A stretch of 64,000 bases of DNA from Halpernia sp048269545 (GTDB lineage Bacteria; Bacteroidota; Bacteroidia; Flavobacteriales; Weeksellaceae): the NCBI RefSeq assembly GCF_048269545.1, contig NZ_JBLXIJ010000001.1, forward strand, positions 620,001 to 684,000, given 5' to 3'. A program made the translations under genes and the position numbers. Below are positions 51,575 through 61,632 of the stretch, piece after piece. A model generated the notes under the pieces. That model was not told the origin of the DNA and did not search any database. It saw only the letters and a program-made list of their open reading frames with translations. Numbering within the stretch: the stretch's first letter is position 1; the number at the start of each line of letters is the position of its first letter.

Positions 51575-52702
51575 GTGCAATTTTTACATCCTGTTTTCAC
51601 GATAACGATATTAATTTTAATTTGCTATAGCTTTTTAGAAGTTTACGGCCGTGAAATAAAAAACTATAAAAGCGTTTGGATTGTTGTTGTTGTATTAATA
51701 CTTTTAGCGGGTTTTAGAAAATTTGTAGGTGCAGATTATGGTTCATACCTCAATATGTATAGTTATTTCCCATTTAATGCAACATATTCAGACATTTTCC
51801 AGAAAGCATTTTTTCAGCAAAATTCTTTAGAAGTTGAATGGTTATTTGTCTTTTTTAATAATCTGTTTTTCAATTTTGGTTTTCCCTTTTATATTTTTAC
51901 TTTTTTTGTAGCGATTGTGTCACTTGTGCCGAAATTTTATGTTATAGAAAAGAATGTGGCTTATCCTGCCACTGCTCTTTTGTTATATATTGTTCCAGGT
52001 TTTTTCATTGCAGATTGTGGACAGATAAGACAAGGAGTAGGAATGGCTTTGGCTATTTATTCATTTAGATATATAAAAAAACAAAATTTACCCATGTTTT
52101 TATTTGTGATGTATTTTGCTTTGGGTTTTCATAAATCAACTGTCATTTTTCTTCCTGCCTATTGGATAGCTAAAGTGCCATTAAATAAGACTAAAATAAT
52201 CGCTTTAGTACTTTTTTGTATGATATTATCGCCATTTCAGATTTATAATTATTTTAGCGCTTTAAATAGCATTGCTCCACAAGAAATATATCAAGGATTT
52301 TCTGATTATGTTGACATTGAAGGTCCTTCAAGTGGAGGAGTGAAATTTTTAGATTTGATAAGTCTTTTGTATTTATTTTTTATAATATTTTTTGATAAAG
52401 AAACATGTAAAAAAATTCCTTATTATGAGTATATGAGAAATCTTGGAGTGGCAGGAATTTGTTTATACTTTATAATGAGAGGAAGCCCAATTTTTTCTAC
52501 AAGATTACCAGGAACATATATGTTTTTTACAGCACTTATACTTCCTAATAATTTAGCTGTTATAGAAAATTTGAGTTATAAAAAGTTTTTACATTTAATT
52601 TTGGTTTTATTTGTCATTTTTTATTATTTTGTTTTCGGAAATTATCAAGCTGTAAATGGGAGATTTACACCAGAAAGCTATCAAAATTATCTTTGGGATT
52701 AA
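51575..52702 (+). CDS. EpsG-family membrane protein (Wzy-type polysaccharide polymerase candidate)
   Basis: 375 residues, about ten membrane helices. LLAGFRKFVGADYGSYLNMY is the EpsG signature (conserved RxxxGxDYxxY), later GMALAIYSFRYIKK and ALGFHKSTVIFLPAYWIA with HKS. Such proteins join repeat units or regulate chain length. The start appears to be GTG 51575 (the frame has no earlier ATG). Follows the GT2 after 4 bp. Confidence 0.82.
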   Translation: MQFLHPVFTITILILICYSFLEVYGREIKNYKSVWIVVVVLILLAGFRKFVGADYGSYLNMYSYFPFNATYSDIFQKAFFQQNSLEVEWLFVFFNNLFFNFGFPFYIFTFFVAIVSLVPKFYVIEKNVAYPATALLLYIVPGFFIADCGQIRQGVGMALAIYSFRYIKKQNLPMFLFVMYFALGFHKSTVIFLPAYWIAKVPLNKTKIIALVLFCMILSPFQIYNYFSALNSIAPQEIYQGFSDYVDIEGPSSGGVKFLDLISLLYLFFIIFFDKETCKKIPYYEYMRNLGVAGICLYFIMRGSPIFSTRLPGTYMFFTALILPNNLAVIENLSYKKFLHLILVLFVIFYYFVFGNYQAVNGRFTPESYQNYLWD

Positions 52703-52707
52703 TAATT

Positions 52708-53823
52708 ATGGATAGATTAGAAATTATTTTAAATACTGATAACATTCCTATTTTTTGGGTTAAAGTTTTCTTTGGCTTCGGTTTTTCTTTTTTAATTACT
52801 TTTTTATCAATTCCAAGTATTATAAATATTTCTCGTAGAAAAAATTTAATGGATGAACCCGGATCTAGAAGTTCTCATCTTAGAAAAATTTCAAATTTAG
52901 GAGGAATTGCAATTATTTTTTCACTTTGTATATGTGCTTCAATATTTGCTTATGAGCTTTTTTCTCAATATAAATTTTTATTTGCTTCATTAATAATATT
53001 GCTTTTTGTAGGAGTTTTGGATGATGTGATGATAATGAGGGCTTATAAAAAATTAATTGCACAAATTATAGTCTCGGTTTTAATGGTAGTTGGTTCAGAC
53101 GTGAGAATAAGAAGTTTGTTTGGTGTTTTTGGTATTTATGAAATGTCATATTATTTCAGTGTTTTTTTTAGTGTTTTAACATTCGTGATACTCATAAATG
53201 CATTTAACTTAATAGATGGAATAGATGGTTTAGCGGGAAGTTATTCTGTACTTTGTAGTTTGTTTTTTGGTCTGAGTTATTTTCGTTTAGGTCCCTATAA
53301 TTATCCATTAGTAATACTTTCCGTGGTAATTGTTGGTTCGGTCTTGGCGTTTTTATACTACAATTTATCAAACTATAGAAATAAAAAAATATTTATGGGA
53401 GATACGGGATCTATGGTTTTAGGATTTCTTTTGGCGTTTACCAGTATTTGTTTTATTGATATCTTCATTGATAAAAAAATATCTGATATTCCACATTATC
53501 ATTTAGAAAGCGCGCCTGTAATTGCTGTTGCTATTTTAATATTACCAATTATCGATACTTTGAATGTCATTTTTATTCGATTAATTAATAGAAAATCACT
53601 CATTGTTGCAGATAATAATCATCTTCATCATAAATTACTCAAAATGGGGTACACTCATAGAAGATCTACGGTTTATATTATCTGTTATTATTGTGTTATT
53701 GTGCTTTTTGCCTATTTCTTTAGACATCTTGATAATAACTTATTACTTTTTTTAATTGTAAGTTTGGGAGTTTTGGGGGCAATCATTCCTAATATTAAAT
53801 TAAAACTAAAGAAATCCATTTAA
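52708..53823 (+). CDS. WecA/MraY-type undecaprenyl-phosphate sugar-1-phosphate transferase
   Basis: 371 residues from ATG 52708; TTG 52693 lies within the previous gene's end. Polytopic, with DEPGSRSSHLRKISNLGGIA, LFVGVLDDVMIMRAYKKLIA (DD motif), NAFNLIDGIDGLAGSY, MGDTGSMVLGFLL and the C-terminal HLHHKLLKMGYTHRRSTV. Initiates glycan synthesis by placing GlcNAc-1-phosphate (or a similar sugar) on undecaprenyl phosphate. Central step of the exopolysaccharide locus. Confidence 0.93.
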   Translation: MDRLEIILNTDNIPIFWVKVFFGFGFSFLITFLSIPSIINISRRKNLMDEPGSRSSHLRKISNLGGIAIIFSLCICASIFAYELFSQYKFLFASLIILLFVGVLDDVMIMRAYKKLIAQIIVSVLMVVGSDVRIRSLFGVFGIYEMSYYFSVFFSVLTFVILINAFNLIDGIDGLAGSYSVLCSLFFGLSYFRLGPYNYPLVILSVVIVGSVLAFLYYNLSNYRNKKIFMGDTGSMVLGFLLAFTSICFIDIFIDKKISDIPHYHLESAPVIAVAILILPIIDTLNVIFIRLINRKSLIVADNNHLHHKLLKMGYTHRRSTVYIICYYCVIVLFAYFFRHLDNNLLLFLIVSLGVLGAIIPNIKLKLKKSI

Positions 53824-53851
53824 TTCATTATTTTTACAATCTTTATATCCA

Positions 53852-54700
53852 ATGATGAAATTTTTAAAAATTTTCTTAATATTATTTACAGCTTTTTTAT
53901 TCACATCTTGTGTTACAACAAAAGACGTACGTTATTTTCAACCAAGTGAAACTTTGGTAATTAATGAAGAGGGTTTAATTCCTTACAATATACCAGAATA
54001 TCGTATTACAAAAAATGATATTTTAATATTAAATATTGTCACAACTCCCAAAGGAGATGCTGCCCAATTTTATTCAAATTTATACTCTTCTGGTTCCACA
54101 ACTACCGGATCTGCGGGAGTGACTGTATCTGGCGGTGGTGGAAATGGTGGAAATGCAAATATTTATTTTAACGGTCTTAAAGTTGAAAGAGATGGGGAAA
54201 TAAATATTTTTGGAATAGGTTACATAAAAGCTGAAGGAAGAACAATAAAAGAAGTTTCAGATGAAATTCAGCAACGTGTAAACGAAAATTTTTTAGATGG
54301 TAAATCTCAAGTAAGGCTTAATACAGATGGTATAAATTACACAATTTTAGGTGATGTAGAAACGGTTGGATTAACGGGCGAAAAGAACGCACATAAAAAC
54401 ACTTTAACTTTAACAGAGGCTCTCGCAGCAAATGGAGGTTTAAATAGGACAGTAGATCGTACGAATATTGAAATACATAGAAAATTACCTGAAGGAATAA
54501 AAATTGCAAAAATTGATCTTACAAGACAAGACGCAATGAATTCCCCATATTACTGGGTACAAAATGGTGATGAAATTTTTCTTACAACAAGAGCGAAAAA
54601 CTTAAACGGATTAGGTAAAGATCCTATACAAACTCTTTCTACTGGTGTAAGTGTAATTACAACTGCACTTTCAATATATTTAATTCTATCTAGATTATAA
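53852..54700 (+). CDS. Wza-like polysaccharide export lipoprotein
   Basis: 282 residues. Lipoprotein signal with FLFTSCVTTKDVRYF (Cys near 20). Polysaccharide-export domain YRITKNDILILNIVTTP, Gly-rich insertion (VTVSGGGGNGGN), VERDGEINIFGIGYIKAEG, then one SLBB domain (YTILGDVETVGLTGEKNA, LTEALAANGGLNRTVDR). Ends in a hydrophobic helix. Forms the outer-membrane channel together with the Wzc-like partner that follows 4 bp later. Confidence 0.92.
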   Translation: MMKFLKIFLILFTAFLFTSCVTTKDVRYFQPSETLVINEEGLIPYNIPEYRITKNDILILNIVTTPKGDAAQFYSNLYSSGSTTTGSAGVTVSGGGGNGGNANIYFNGLKVERDGEINIFGIGYIKAEGRTIKEVSDEIQQRVNENFLDGKSQVRLNTDGINYTILGDVETVGLTGEKNAHKNTLTLTEALAANGGLNRTVDRTNIEIHRKLPEGIKIAKIDLTRQDAMNSPYYWVQNGDEIFLTTRAKNLNGLGKDPIQTLSTGVSVITTALSIYLILSRL

Positions 54701-54704
54701 TCTT

Positions 54705-57191
54705 ATGATTCCAGAACAAACAGAAGGAAATATTCTCGCGAAAGAAAAAATAGGAACTTTTGCGTTTTTTGATATTGAACATTTTCTAAGAAAGGTTCTA
54801 AAAAATTGGTATTGGTTTGTCTTAATGTTCATACTGGGTTATGCAATATCTTTTATGTATGCTAAATATTATGCACAAAGAATTTACGCTTCAGATCTTT
54901 CTTTAAGTATTTCAAATAGTACAGCAAGTTATTTTACTCCAAACCAATCTATTAATTTTATTTGGGGTCAAAGTGGAAACCAAGATGGTATTTTCTTAAA
55001 AAAATTATTACTTTCTAGAACGCATAATGAGTATTTGGTAAAGAAATTAGATTTATATTCTAATTACTCTACAAAAGGTACAATAAAAGAAACTTATTTA
55101 GATAAGAATGATTCTCCGGTATTTTTAGAAATAGATAAAAATCATTTACAACAAGTTAATTATCCCATAACACTTATTCCCAAAAAAGGTGGAAAATATG
55201 AAGTAATATTGCCCGATGATGGAGAATCTACCTATTTATATACCTATGTTGGAGAAGGTTTTCAAGTTGTTTCACCATATTCTCGACCAAAAAATAAAAT
55301 TATTAGGGTAAATGAGTGGTACACTTCACCAAATTTACGCTTTAAGCTTGTTCGAAATCCTGAAAATACACCTATCGGACTTGATAATATAATTATATCG
55401 CTATCTACAATTAATGATGCCGTTAATTCAATCATTAGAAGCATAGATGTAAGTTTTGATAAAGAAATTTCTACAATAATGATTATATCCAAGAAGGGTT
55501 ATAATTTAAATGGAACAGTTAATTTTCTTAATATGTCCGTTGAAGAACTTAAGAAAAAAAGACTTTTAGACCAAAATCAATTAGATCAAAATACTGCTAT
55601 TTATATTAAAGAAACTTTAGGAAAAATCAGAAAGAAATTAGATTCAAGTGCAGAGAAATTAAATAATTTAAAGATAAACGAAGGACTTTATGATATTTCA
55701 AATAGAGATGAAAAACAACTTAAAGAAATAAATGACTTAGAAAAAACAAAGGCAGAATTAATTTTAAAGATAAATTCACTAAATACGATTCGGAATTCTG
55801 TTGCATCATCTAATTTAGAGAACTTAATTAGTTTAAGTGCAGCAGGAATTGAAGATGGCTTATTCACAGCTACAGTTTCTGAGTTAAAAGCGCTGTATGC
55901 AAAAAGGAGAGAATTAGCAACAATTTATCAACCGAATTCTGAGCCAATGCGAGAAATAAATCGCCTTATCGATGAATCTAGAGGAAAATCTGTGGGCAGC
56001 TTAAGAAAATATTCATCCGTTTTTGCCGATCAATTACAAGATATTAATTCTAATATTTCAAATGCTGAAAGTGATTTAGCTTCATATCCAGAAAAACAAA
56101 GGAAATATTTAGACGTACAACGCGGTTATAATATGATTGAAGCAAGTTATAATGCTTTACTTACAAAGCAAAATGAAACTTCTATTAGAGTTGCAAGTAA
56201 TAAATCTGACATTAGTATAATTGATCCTGCGAAAAACTTAGGGCAGGCTCCTATTGCTCCAAATATTCCGCGTGCAAAATCATTAATAATAGGAGGACTT
56301 TTGATAATTCCACTCTTTTTAATATTACTCAGAGAATTATTAGATAATAAAATACGGAATGTAAAAGAATTAGTTCGTGTCACTAAATTACCACTTCTAG
56401 GCGTAATTGGAAATAATACAAATGATACAAACTTAACCGTTTTAGAACATCCAAAATCTTCAATTTCTGAAGCTTTTAGAGGTATTCGTGCAAACTTAAG
56501 ATTTTTACATAAACAAGATGGCGGTAGTAAAGTAATTTTAGTTACTTCTTCAGTGGGAGGTGAAGGAAAAACATATATTTCTATAAATATTGCTTCGGTT
56601 TTAGGTTTGAGTGGTAAAAAGACCATCTTGTTAGGAATGGATTTGCGTAAGCCAAAAATCTTTGGAGACTTTGCGATAGATAATAAATATGGAATTTCTA
56701 ATTATCTTACTGGTGAAGTTGAAATGGAGCAAATTATTAATAAAACAAGGATTACAGGTTTAGATGTTGCTACGTCTGGTCCCATCCCACCAAATCCTTC
56801 AGAATTATTAATGAGTGATAGAAATATTAATTTTATTACTGAACTGAAAAAATCCTATGATTTTATTATTATAGATTCTCCACCAGTAGGTTTAGTTGCA
56901 GATTCTTTCGAATTAATGAAGCATACAGATGCGAATGTATATGTTGTTCGTCATGAATATACAGAAAAATATATGATGAAAATGATAATGGACAAGAATA
57001 GAAGTGAAGAAATAAAACACATTGGATTAGTTTATAATGATTACTACGTGAAACAAGGTTATGGATACGGATATGGTTATGGATACGGATATGGATACGG
57101 ATATGGATATTTTGAAGAAGATAAAAACTATGTTGAACCACGTCTGGTTAAAATCTTTAACAAATTGAGAAGTCTGTTCAGTAGAAACTAG
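54705..57191 (+). CDS. Wzc-like bacterial tyrosine autokinase / chain-length protein with Gly-Tyr tail
   Basis: 828 residues. N-terminal Wzz domain with helix WYWFVLMFILGYAISFMYA, long periplasmic coiled coil (IKETLGKIRKKLDSSAEKLN), second helix IIGGLLIIPLFLILLRELL. C-terminal kinase: Walker A TSSVGGEGKTYISIN, Walker A' LLGMDLRKPKIF, Walker B FIIIDSPPVGLVADS. The tail has nine consecutive Gly-Tyr pairs (residues 785-802) and is the tyrosine cluster that is phosphorylated. Controls polymer length and export with the Wza-like protein. Confidence 0.93.
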   Translation: MIPEQTEGNILAKEKIGTFAFFDIEHFLRKVLKNWYWFVLMFILGYAISFMYAKYYAQRIYASDLSLSISNSTASYFTPNQSINFIWGQSGNQDGIFLKKLLLSRTHNEYLVKKLDLYSNYSTKGTIKETYLDKNDSPVFLEIDKNHLQQVNYPITLIPKKGGKYEVILPDDGESTYLYTYVGEGFQVVSPYSRPKNKIIRVNEWYTSPNLRFKLVRNPENTPIGLDNIIISLSTINDAVNSIIRSIDVSFDKEISTIMIISKKGYNLNGTVNFLNMSVEELKKKRLLDQNQLDQNTAIYIKETLGKIRKKLDSSAEKLNNLKINEGLYDISNRDEKQLKEINDLEKTKAELILKINSLNTIRNSVASSNLENLISLSAAGIEDGLFTATVSELKALYAKRRELATIYQPNSEPMREINRLIDESRGKSVGSLRKYSSVFADQLQDINSNISNAESDLASYPEKQRKYLDVQRGYNMIEASYNALLTKQNETSIRVASNKSDISIIDPAKNLGQAPIAPNIPRAKSLIIGGLLIIPLFLILLRELLDNKIRNVKELVRVTKLPLLGVIGNNTNDTNLTVLEHPKSSISEAFRGIRANLRFLHKQDGGSKVILVTSSVGGEGKTYISINIASVLGLSGKKTILLGMDLRKPKIFGDFAIDNKYGISNYLTGEVEMEQIINKTRITGLDVATSGPIPPNPSELLMSDRNINFITELKKSYDFIIIDSPPVGLVADSFELMKHTDANVYVVRHEYTEKYMMKMIMDKNRSEEIKHIGLVYNDYYVKQGYGYGYGYGYGYGYGYGYFEEDKNYVEPRLVKIFNKLRSLFSRN
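57057..57110 (+). repeat. Gly-Tyr coding microsatellite in the kinase gene
   Basis: 54 bp of nine GGN-TAY codon pairs, mostly alternating GGATAC and GGATAT, so six-base and twelve-base periods are visible. Such tracts can change in number by slippage in multiples of six bases and keep frame. Confidence 0.85.
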
Positions 57192-57306
57192 ATTTCCAAT
57201 TTTTTATCTCTTATATTATTTCTTAGAATTCAAATTAGAATAAAAAGTTTTTATTTCCGTTTTATTATAAAAAATTTATACTTATTTGAGTTTTTTTAAC
57301 GAAAAA

Positions 57307-57343
57307 TTAAGAAGCTTCTTAAGACAAAATTGTTTTATATTTG
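57307..57343 (+). promoter_or_regulatory. palindrome and -7 box before the DUF6089 gene
   Basis: A perfect 16-bp palindrome, TTAAGAAGCTTCTTAA (57307-57322), lies 13 bp before a TATATTTG -7 box (57336-57343). It overlaps the place of a -33 element, so a bound protein would compete with polymerase. Rest of the 195-bp gap after the kinase gene holds no gene. Confidence 0.45.
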
Positions 57344-57386
57344 CACAAATTATTTTTAAAATAGTGAAGTAATTCAAAACTATTGA

Positions 57387-58286
57387 ATGAATTTAAAATT
57401 TTTATTTTCTTTTTTGATTGTTATTCTCCTGAGTTTTATGATGAAAGCACAGCGACACGAAATTGGTTATCAATTTGGCATGAGTAACCTTATAGGAGAC
57501 ATTGGTAATACTTCTTATGTTTTGCAACACCCCATATATCATAAATTTGAAAAAAGAAGACTTTCTTGGTATGCAGGGATTTTATATCGTATGAATTTTA
57601 ATCCTTATCAAACATTGCGTTTTAATATTGGAGTGAGCCATGTAGAGTTTGATGACAGTTACGCTAAAGAAAATTACAGAAGATTTAGAAAACTTTTAGG
57701 GAGTAATACTATATATGAATCAGATGTAATTTTTGAGTATAATTTATTTCCTGTTAATGATGAACAAAAAAGTCTTCTAAGTCCCTATATTTTTGGTGGA
57801 ATTGGCGGTATGATAACAAATATTATGCAAGCCACTATAAATCATGATTTTAATAGAGATATAAATGGAAATATTATAAATGGTGGACCAACTTCACCTG
57901 CTGATTTTGTAACAAACGAAACATATTATGGAACCCAGCAAATAACAATGTCAATTCCTTTTGGTGTTGGCTTAAAATATAAGTTTAATTACAATTGGGC
58001 GCTTTTTGGAGAATTTATGTTCAGACCAACATTTTCTGATGCTTTAGATTATAGCACAATAAGTGATAAAAATATAAAAGTTATTTACAATAAAGATATA
58101 TTAGATCCTAGTGGAAAAAAATCTTTATTACAAACAGATCCTTATTTAAACGTTGCAAAACAAAGAGAAGCAGATTTTATTAAAAACAGAGAAGTAGGCA
58201 ATATTAATTCTAAAGATTGGATAAACAGTATCACGATTGGTATTTCTTATTCTTTCGGAAGACCACCTTGTTATTGTGAACAATAA
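57387..58286 (+). CDS. DUF6089-type outer-membrane beta-barrel protein
   Basis: 299 residues with signal peptide (FLFSFLIVILLSFMMKAQ). Begins RHEIGYQFGMSNLIGDIGNT, contains SPYIFGGIGGMITNIMQ and GVGLKYKFNYNWALFGEFMF, ends DWINSITIGISYSFGRPPCYCEQ: the barrel layout of DUF6089 proteins. First gene of a conserved Bacteroidetes block with uppS, bamA and two ompH genes; the function is not established, but context suggests envelope biogenesis. Confidence 0.85.
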   Translation: MNLKFLFSFLIVILLSFMMKAQRHEIGYQFGMSNLIGDIGNTSYVLQHPIYHKFEKRRLSWYAGILYRMNFNPYQTLRFNIGVSHVEFDDSYAKENYRRFRKLLGSNTIYESDVIFEYNLFPVNDEQKSLLSPYIFGGIGGMITNIMQATINHDFNRDINGNIINGGPTSPADFVTNETYYGTQQITMSIPFGVGLKYKFNYNWALFGEFMFRPTFSDALDYSTISDKNIKVIYNKDILDPSGKKSLLQTDPYLNVAKQREADFIKNREVGNINSKDWINSITIGISYSFGRPPCYCEQ

Positions 58287-58290
58287 GAGT

Positions 58291-59040
58291 ATGATTTCTG
58301 TAAAAGACCAAATAAATCTGGAAAAAATTCCGCAGCATATTGCTATCATAATGGATGGCAACGGAAGATGGGCAAAAAGCCGAGGTGAAGAACGCACATT
58401 TGGACATAAAAATGCAATAAATGCTGTTAGAGATGCACTTAGAGCATGTAATGACATTCATATTCCATATCTTACGCTTTATACTTTTTCTTCAGAAAAT
58501 TGGAATAGACCAAATGATGAAGTCAATACTTTAATGAATTTACTTTCTGAAACATTACTTTTAGAAGCAGAAGAAATCCATGAAAAAGGTATAAGAATGC
58601 ACGTAATTGGAGAAATAGATTTACTTCCAACCTTAGTAAAAGATCAACTTCAAAGTCTTCTAGAAATTACAAAAAATAACACAAAAGGAAATCTTATTTT
58701 GGCACTCAGTTACGGCTCTCATAAAGAAATATTGAATGCAGTAAAAGAAATTAGCCAAGATGTAAAAGAAGGAAAATTACAAATAGAAGACATCACAGAA
58801 GAATGTTTTGAAAACCATCTTTACACAAAAAATTTTCCGCCTGTAGATTTATTAATAAGAACCAGTGGCGAAGTTAGAATTAGTAATTTTTTACTCTGGC
58901 AAATTGCATATGCAGAATTACAATTCTTAGATGTACTTTGGCCAGATTTCACAAAAGAGCATCTCTTTCAATGTGTTTTAGATTACCAATGCAAGGAAAG
59001 AAGATACGGCAAAACAAGCGATCAGCTTAACATTAATTAA
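58291..59040 (+). CDS. uppS: undecaprenyl diphosphate synthase (isoprenyl transferase)
   Basis: Makes the C55 lipid carrier for peptidoglycan and the nearby exopolysaccharide pathway. 249 residues from ATG 58291; an earlier start at 58237 lies inside the preceding gene. HIAIIMDGNGRWAKSRGEER (catalytic Asp), FGHKNAINAVRDALRAC, TLYTFSSENWNRP, and PVDLLIRTSGEVRISNFLLW with the RxSxxxRxS pattern. Four bp after the DUF6089 gene. Confidence 0.97.
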   Translation: MISVKDQINLEKIPQHIAIIMDGNGRWAKSRGEERTFGHKNAINAVRDALRACNDIHIPYLTLYTFSSENWNRPNDEVNTLMNLLSETLLLEAEEIHEKGIRMHVIGEIDLLPTLVKDQLQSLLEITKNNTKGNLILALSYGSHKEILNAVKEISQDVKEGKLQIEDITEECFENHLYTKNFPPVDLLIRTSGEVRISNFLLWQIAYAELQFLDVLWPDFTKEHLFQCVLDYQCKERRYGKTSDQLNIN

Positions 59041-59064
59041 ATAAAAGTTTTAGGATAAAATATA

Positions 59065-61614
59065 ATGAAGTTTAAATTATTACCAATTATCATGTTTGTG
59101 GTTTCTGCCCATTTTTATGGACAAGTTACACCGCAGGAAAAGCCAGACGCAAATCCGGTGAATGCAGAAAGTACAAAAGGAACTTACGTCCTAAAAGACA
59201 TTATCGTAGATGGTGTTAAAAAATATTCTGCAGATCAAATTCTTAGATTTACTGGGTTAATGAAAGGTGAAAGCGTAGATATTCCTGGTCAAAAAATCAG
59301 TAATGCCATAAAAAAACTTTGGGAAACGGATAATTTCTCCGAAGTAGAAGTGTATGTACAAAGCGTAGAAGGAGATAATGTAGTTCTTAGATTCAATCTT
59401 CAAGATTTAAAAGAATTAGGTGAAGTAAAATTCACCGGGAAAGGAGTGGGTAAATCTAAAAGTGAAAAACTGGCAAAAGATAATAATCTAAAACCAGGAA
59501 CAAAAATTACTCAAAATTTAATTTCCAATTTAAAAACAAACATTCCGAAAGACTATATTAAAAAAGGTTTTCCAGACGCGAATGTTACTATTGAAGATAA
59601 AGTAAATGCAAAAGATCCTAATTTAATAGATTGGACAATTAATATAGATAAAGGCAAAAGAATTAAAATTGATCATATAGAATTTGAAGGGAATACTGTA
59701 GTTTCTGATAGAAAATTGCGTAATAAAGCTTTCAAAGACACCAAACAAAGAAGATTTAGTATTGGAGGAATTTTAAAACCATCTAAATTTATTGAAAGTA
59801 AATATGAAGATGACAAAGAAAATTTAATTAATTATTACAATTCTCTTGGTTTTAGAGATGCAAAAATTGTTTCGGATTCAGTTTACAGAAACAAGCGCAA
59901 TAATTATATGATTGATGTAAAACTTAGTGAAGGTAAAAAATATTACATCGGCGATATTTCTTTTCTTGGAAACACCACTTTTTCTACAGATTTCTTACAA
60001 AGAGTTTTAGGATATAAAACTGGCGATATCTATGATGCAGTTGGTTTTAATAAAAAAGTGGGTTTAGACGGCGGTAAAGAAGATGATTCTGATATCAAAT
60101 CCGTTTATATGAATAGTGGATTCCTTTTCTCCACTGTGACACCAATTGAAAAAGCAGTTAAAGGAGATTCCATTAATCTTGAAATTAGAATTAACGAAGG
60201 CGAAAAAGCAACTTGGAATCGGGTAACTTGGAGTGGAAATACTACCACACATGATCATGTTATTCTACGTGCTTTACGTACAAAACCAGGTAATTTATTT
60301 GCAAAAACAGACATCAAAAGAACCTATTTTGATTTAGCTTCGATGACGTTTTTTGATCCACAACAAATCGGACAAGACATTCAACCGCATCCAGAAGACA
60401 ATACTGTAGATTTACATTGGAAATTAGTAGAAAAAGGATCGTCACAAGTTCAACTACAAGCCGGTTATGGTGGGAATTCATTCATCGGAACTTTAGGTTT
60501 AACTTTTAATAATTTCTCATTAAGAAACTTTTTAAAATTTAAAGACTTCAAACCAATTCCACAAGGTGATGGTCAAACATTATCAATTCAAGCACAAGCT
60601 GGACAATATTTCCAAAACTATGGTTTGTCATTTACAGAACCTTGGTTATTTGGTACAAAACCTACTGCATTATCTGTAAGTTTTAACCAATCTTTAGTAA
60701 ATTATGGTCCGTCTTTAAGCCCCACAAATGTGGTAGAAGATCAAAAATTAAGTATTTTTTCTGCAAGTGTTGGTTTAAATAGACTCTTGCAATGGCCGGA
60801 TAATTATTTCTCACTTTACACGGGGATTCAATATCAAAATTATACTTTCAGCAATTATCCTTTTCAATTTGGAAATACAACAGAAAGTTATGGAGAAGCT
60901 AATAACTTTAGTTTTAATGTTGGACTTAGTAGAAATTCGGCAGGAGTAGATCCTATTTTCCCCACACAAGGTTCAAATGTAGAAGCGACAGTAAAATTTA
61001 CGCCACCTTATTCCTTATTCAGCAATAGAGATTATGATAAAGAAACACCAAGCCAGAAATATAAATTGCTAGAATTTTATAAAGTAAAATTAAAAGCAGA
61101 TATTTATAATACTTTAGTAGGTAAATTAGTTTTAAGAAGTTCTGCAGAAATGGGCTTTTTAGACGGTTATAACAAAAAACTTGGTGCACCGCCATTTGAA
61201 AGATTTTATTTAGGTGGAACTGGTTTATTTGGTGGAAGATACGATGGTAGAGAATTAGTTCCTTTACGTGGTTACGAAAATTCTTCTTCTGCAGGAGGAG
61301 AGCCAGATGATGTAACACCTTATGGAGGAGCAACAATTTATAACAGATTCTCGTTAGAATTGCGTTATCCAATTTCAATGAATCAAACAGCAAAAATATA
61401 TGCGCTCACTTTCTTAGAAGGAGGAAATGCGTGGAATAGTTTTGGCTCTTATAATCCTTTCCAGCTAAAAAGATCGGCAGGAGTTGGAATTAGAGTATAT
61501 ATGGGAGCATTTGGTTTAATTGGATTTGATTTTGCTTATGGATTTGATAAAACTTTAGGAAATACAGAACCTTCTGGTTGGAAAACACATTTCTTAATGA
61601 ATCAAAGTTTATAA
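59065..61614 (+). CDS. bamA: BamA, outer-membrane protein assembly factor
   Basis: 849 residues. Signal peptide (IIMFVVSAHFYGQ), then POTRA domains (YVLKDIIVDGVKKYSADQIL; LGEVKFTGKGVGKSKSEKL; KIDHIEFEGNTVVSDRKLR; YYIGDISFLGNTTFSTDFL; TWNRVTWSGNTTTHDHVIL), and an Omp85 barrel with the VRG-type motif region FYLGGTGLFGGRYDGRELVP and closing GFDFAYGFDKTLG. Inserts beta barrels in the outer membrane. Downstream are two Skp-like chaperones. Confidence 0.97.
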   Translation: MKFKLLPIIMFVVSAHFYGQVTPQEKPDANPVNAESTKGTYVLKDIIVDGVKKYSADQILRFTGLMKGESVDIPGQKISNAIKKLWETDNFSEVEVYVQSVEGDNVVLRFNLQDLKELGEVKFTGKGVGKSKSEKLAKDNNLKPGTKITQNLISNLKTNIPKDYIKKGFPDANVTIEDKVNAKDPNLIDWTINIDKGKRIKIDHIEFEGNTVVSDRKLRNKAFKDTKQRRFSIGGILKPSKFIESKYEDDKENLINYYNSLGFRDAKIVSDSVYRNKRNNYMIDVKLSEGKKYYIGDISFLGNTTFSTDFLQRVLGYKTGDIYDAVGFNKKVGLDGGKEDDSDIKSVYMNSGFLFSTVTPIEKAVKGDSINLEIRINEGEKATWNRVTWSGNTTTHDHVILRALRTKPGNLFAKTDIKRTYFDLASMTFFDPQQIGQDIQPHPEDNTVDLHWKLVEKGSSQVQLQAGYGGNSFIGTLGLTFNNFSLRNFLKFKDFKPIPQGDGQTLSIQAQAGQYFQNYGLSFTEPWLFGTKPTALSVSFNQSLVNYGPSLSPTNVVEDQKLSIFSASVGLNRLLQWPDNYFSLYTGIQYQNYTFSNYPFQFGNTTESYGEANNFSFNVGLSRNSAGVDPIFPTQGSNVEATVKFTPPYSLFSNRDYDKETPSQKYKLLEFYKVKLKADIYNTLVGKLVLRSSAEMGFLDGYNKKLGAPPFERFYLGGTGLFGGRYDGRELVPLRGYENSSSAGGEPDDVTPYGGATIYNRFSLELRYPISMNQTAKIYALTFLEGGNAWNSFGSYNPFQLKRSAGVGIRVYMGAFGLIGFDFAYGFDKTLGNTEPSGWKTHFLMNQSL

Positions 61615-61632
61615 TTATTAAATTATGAAATA

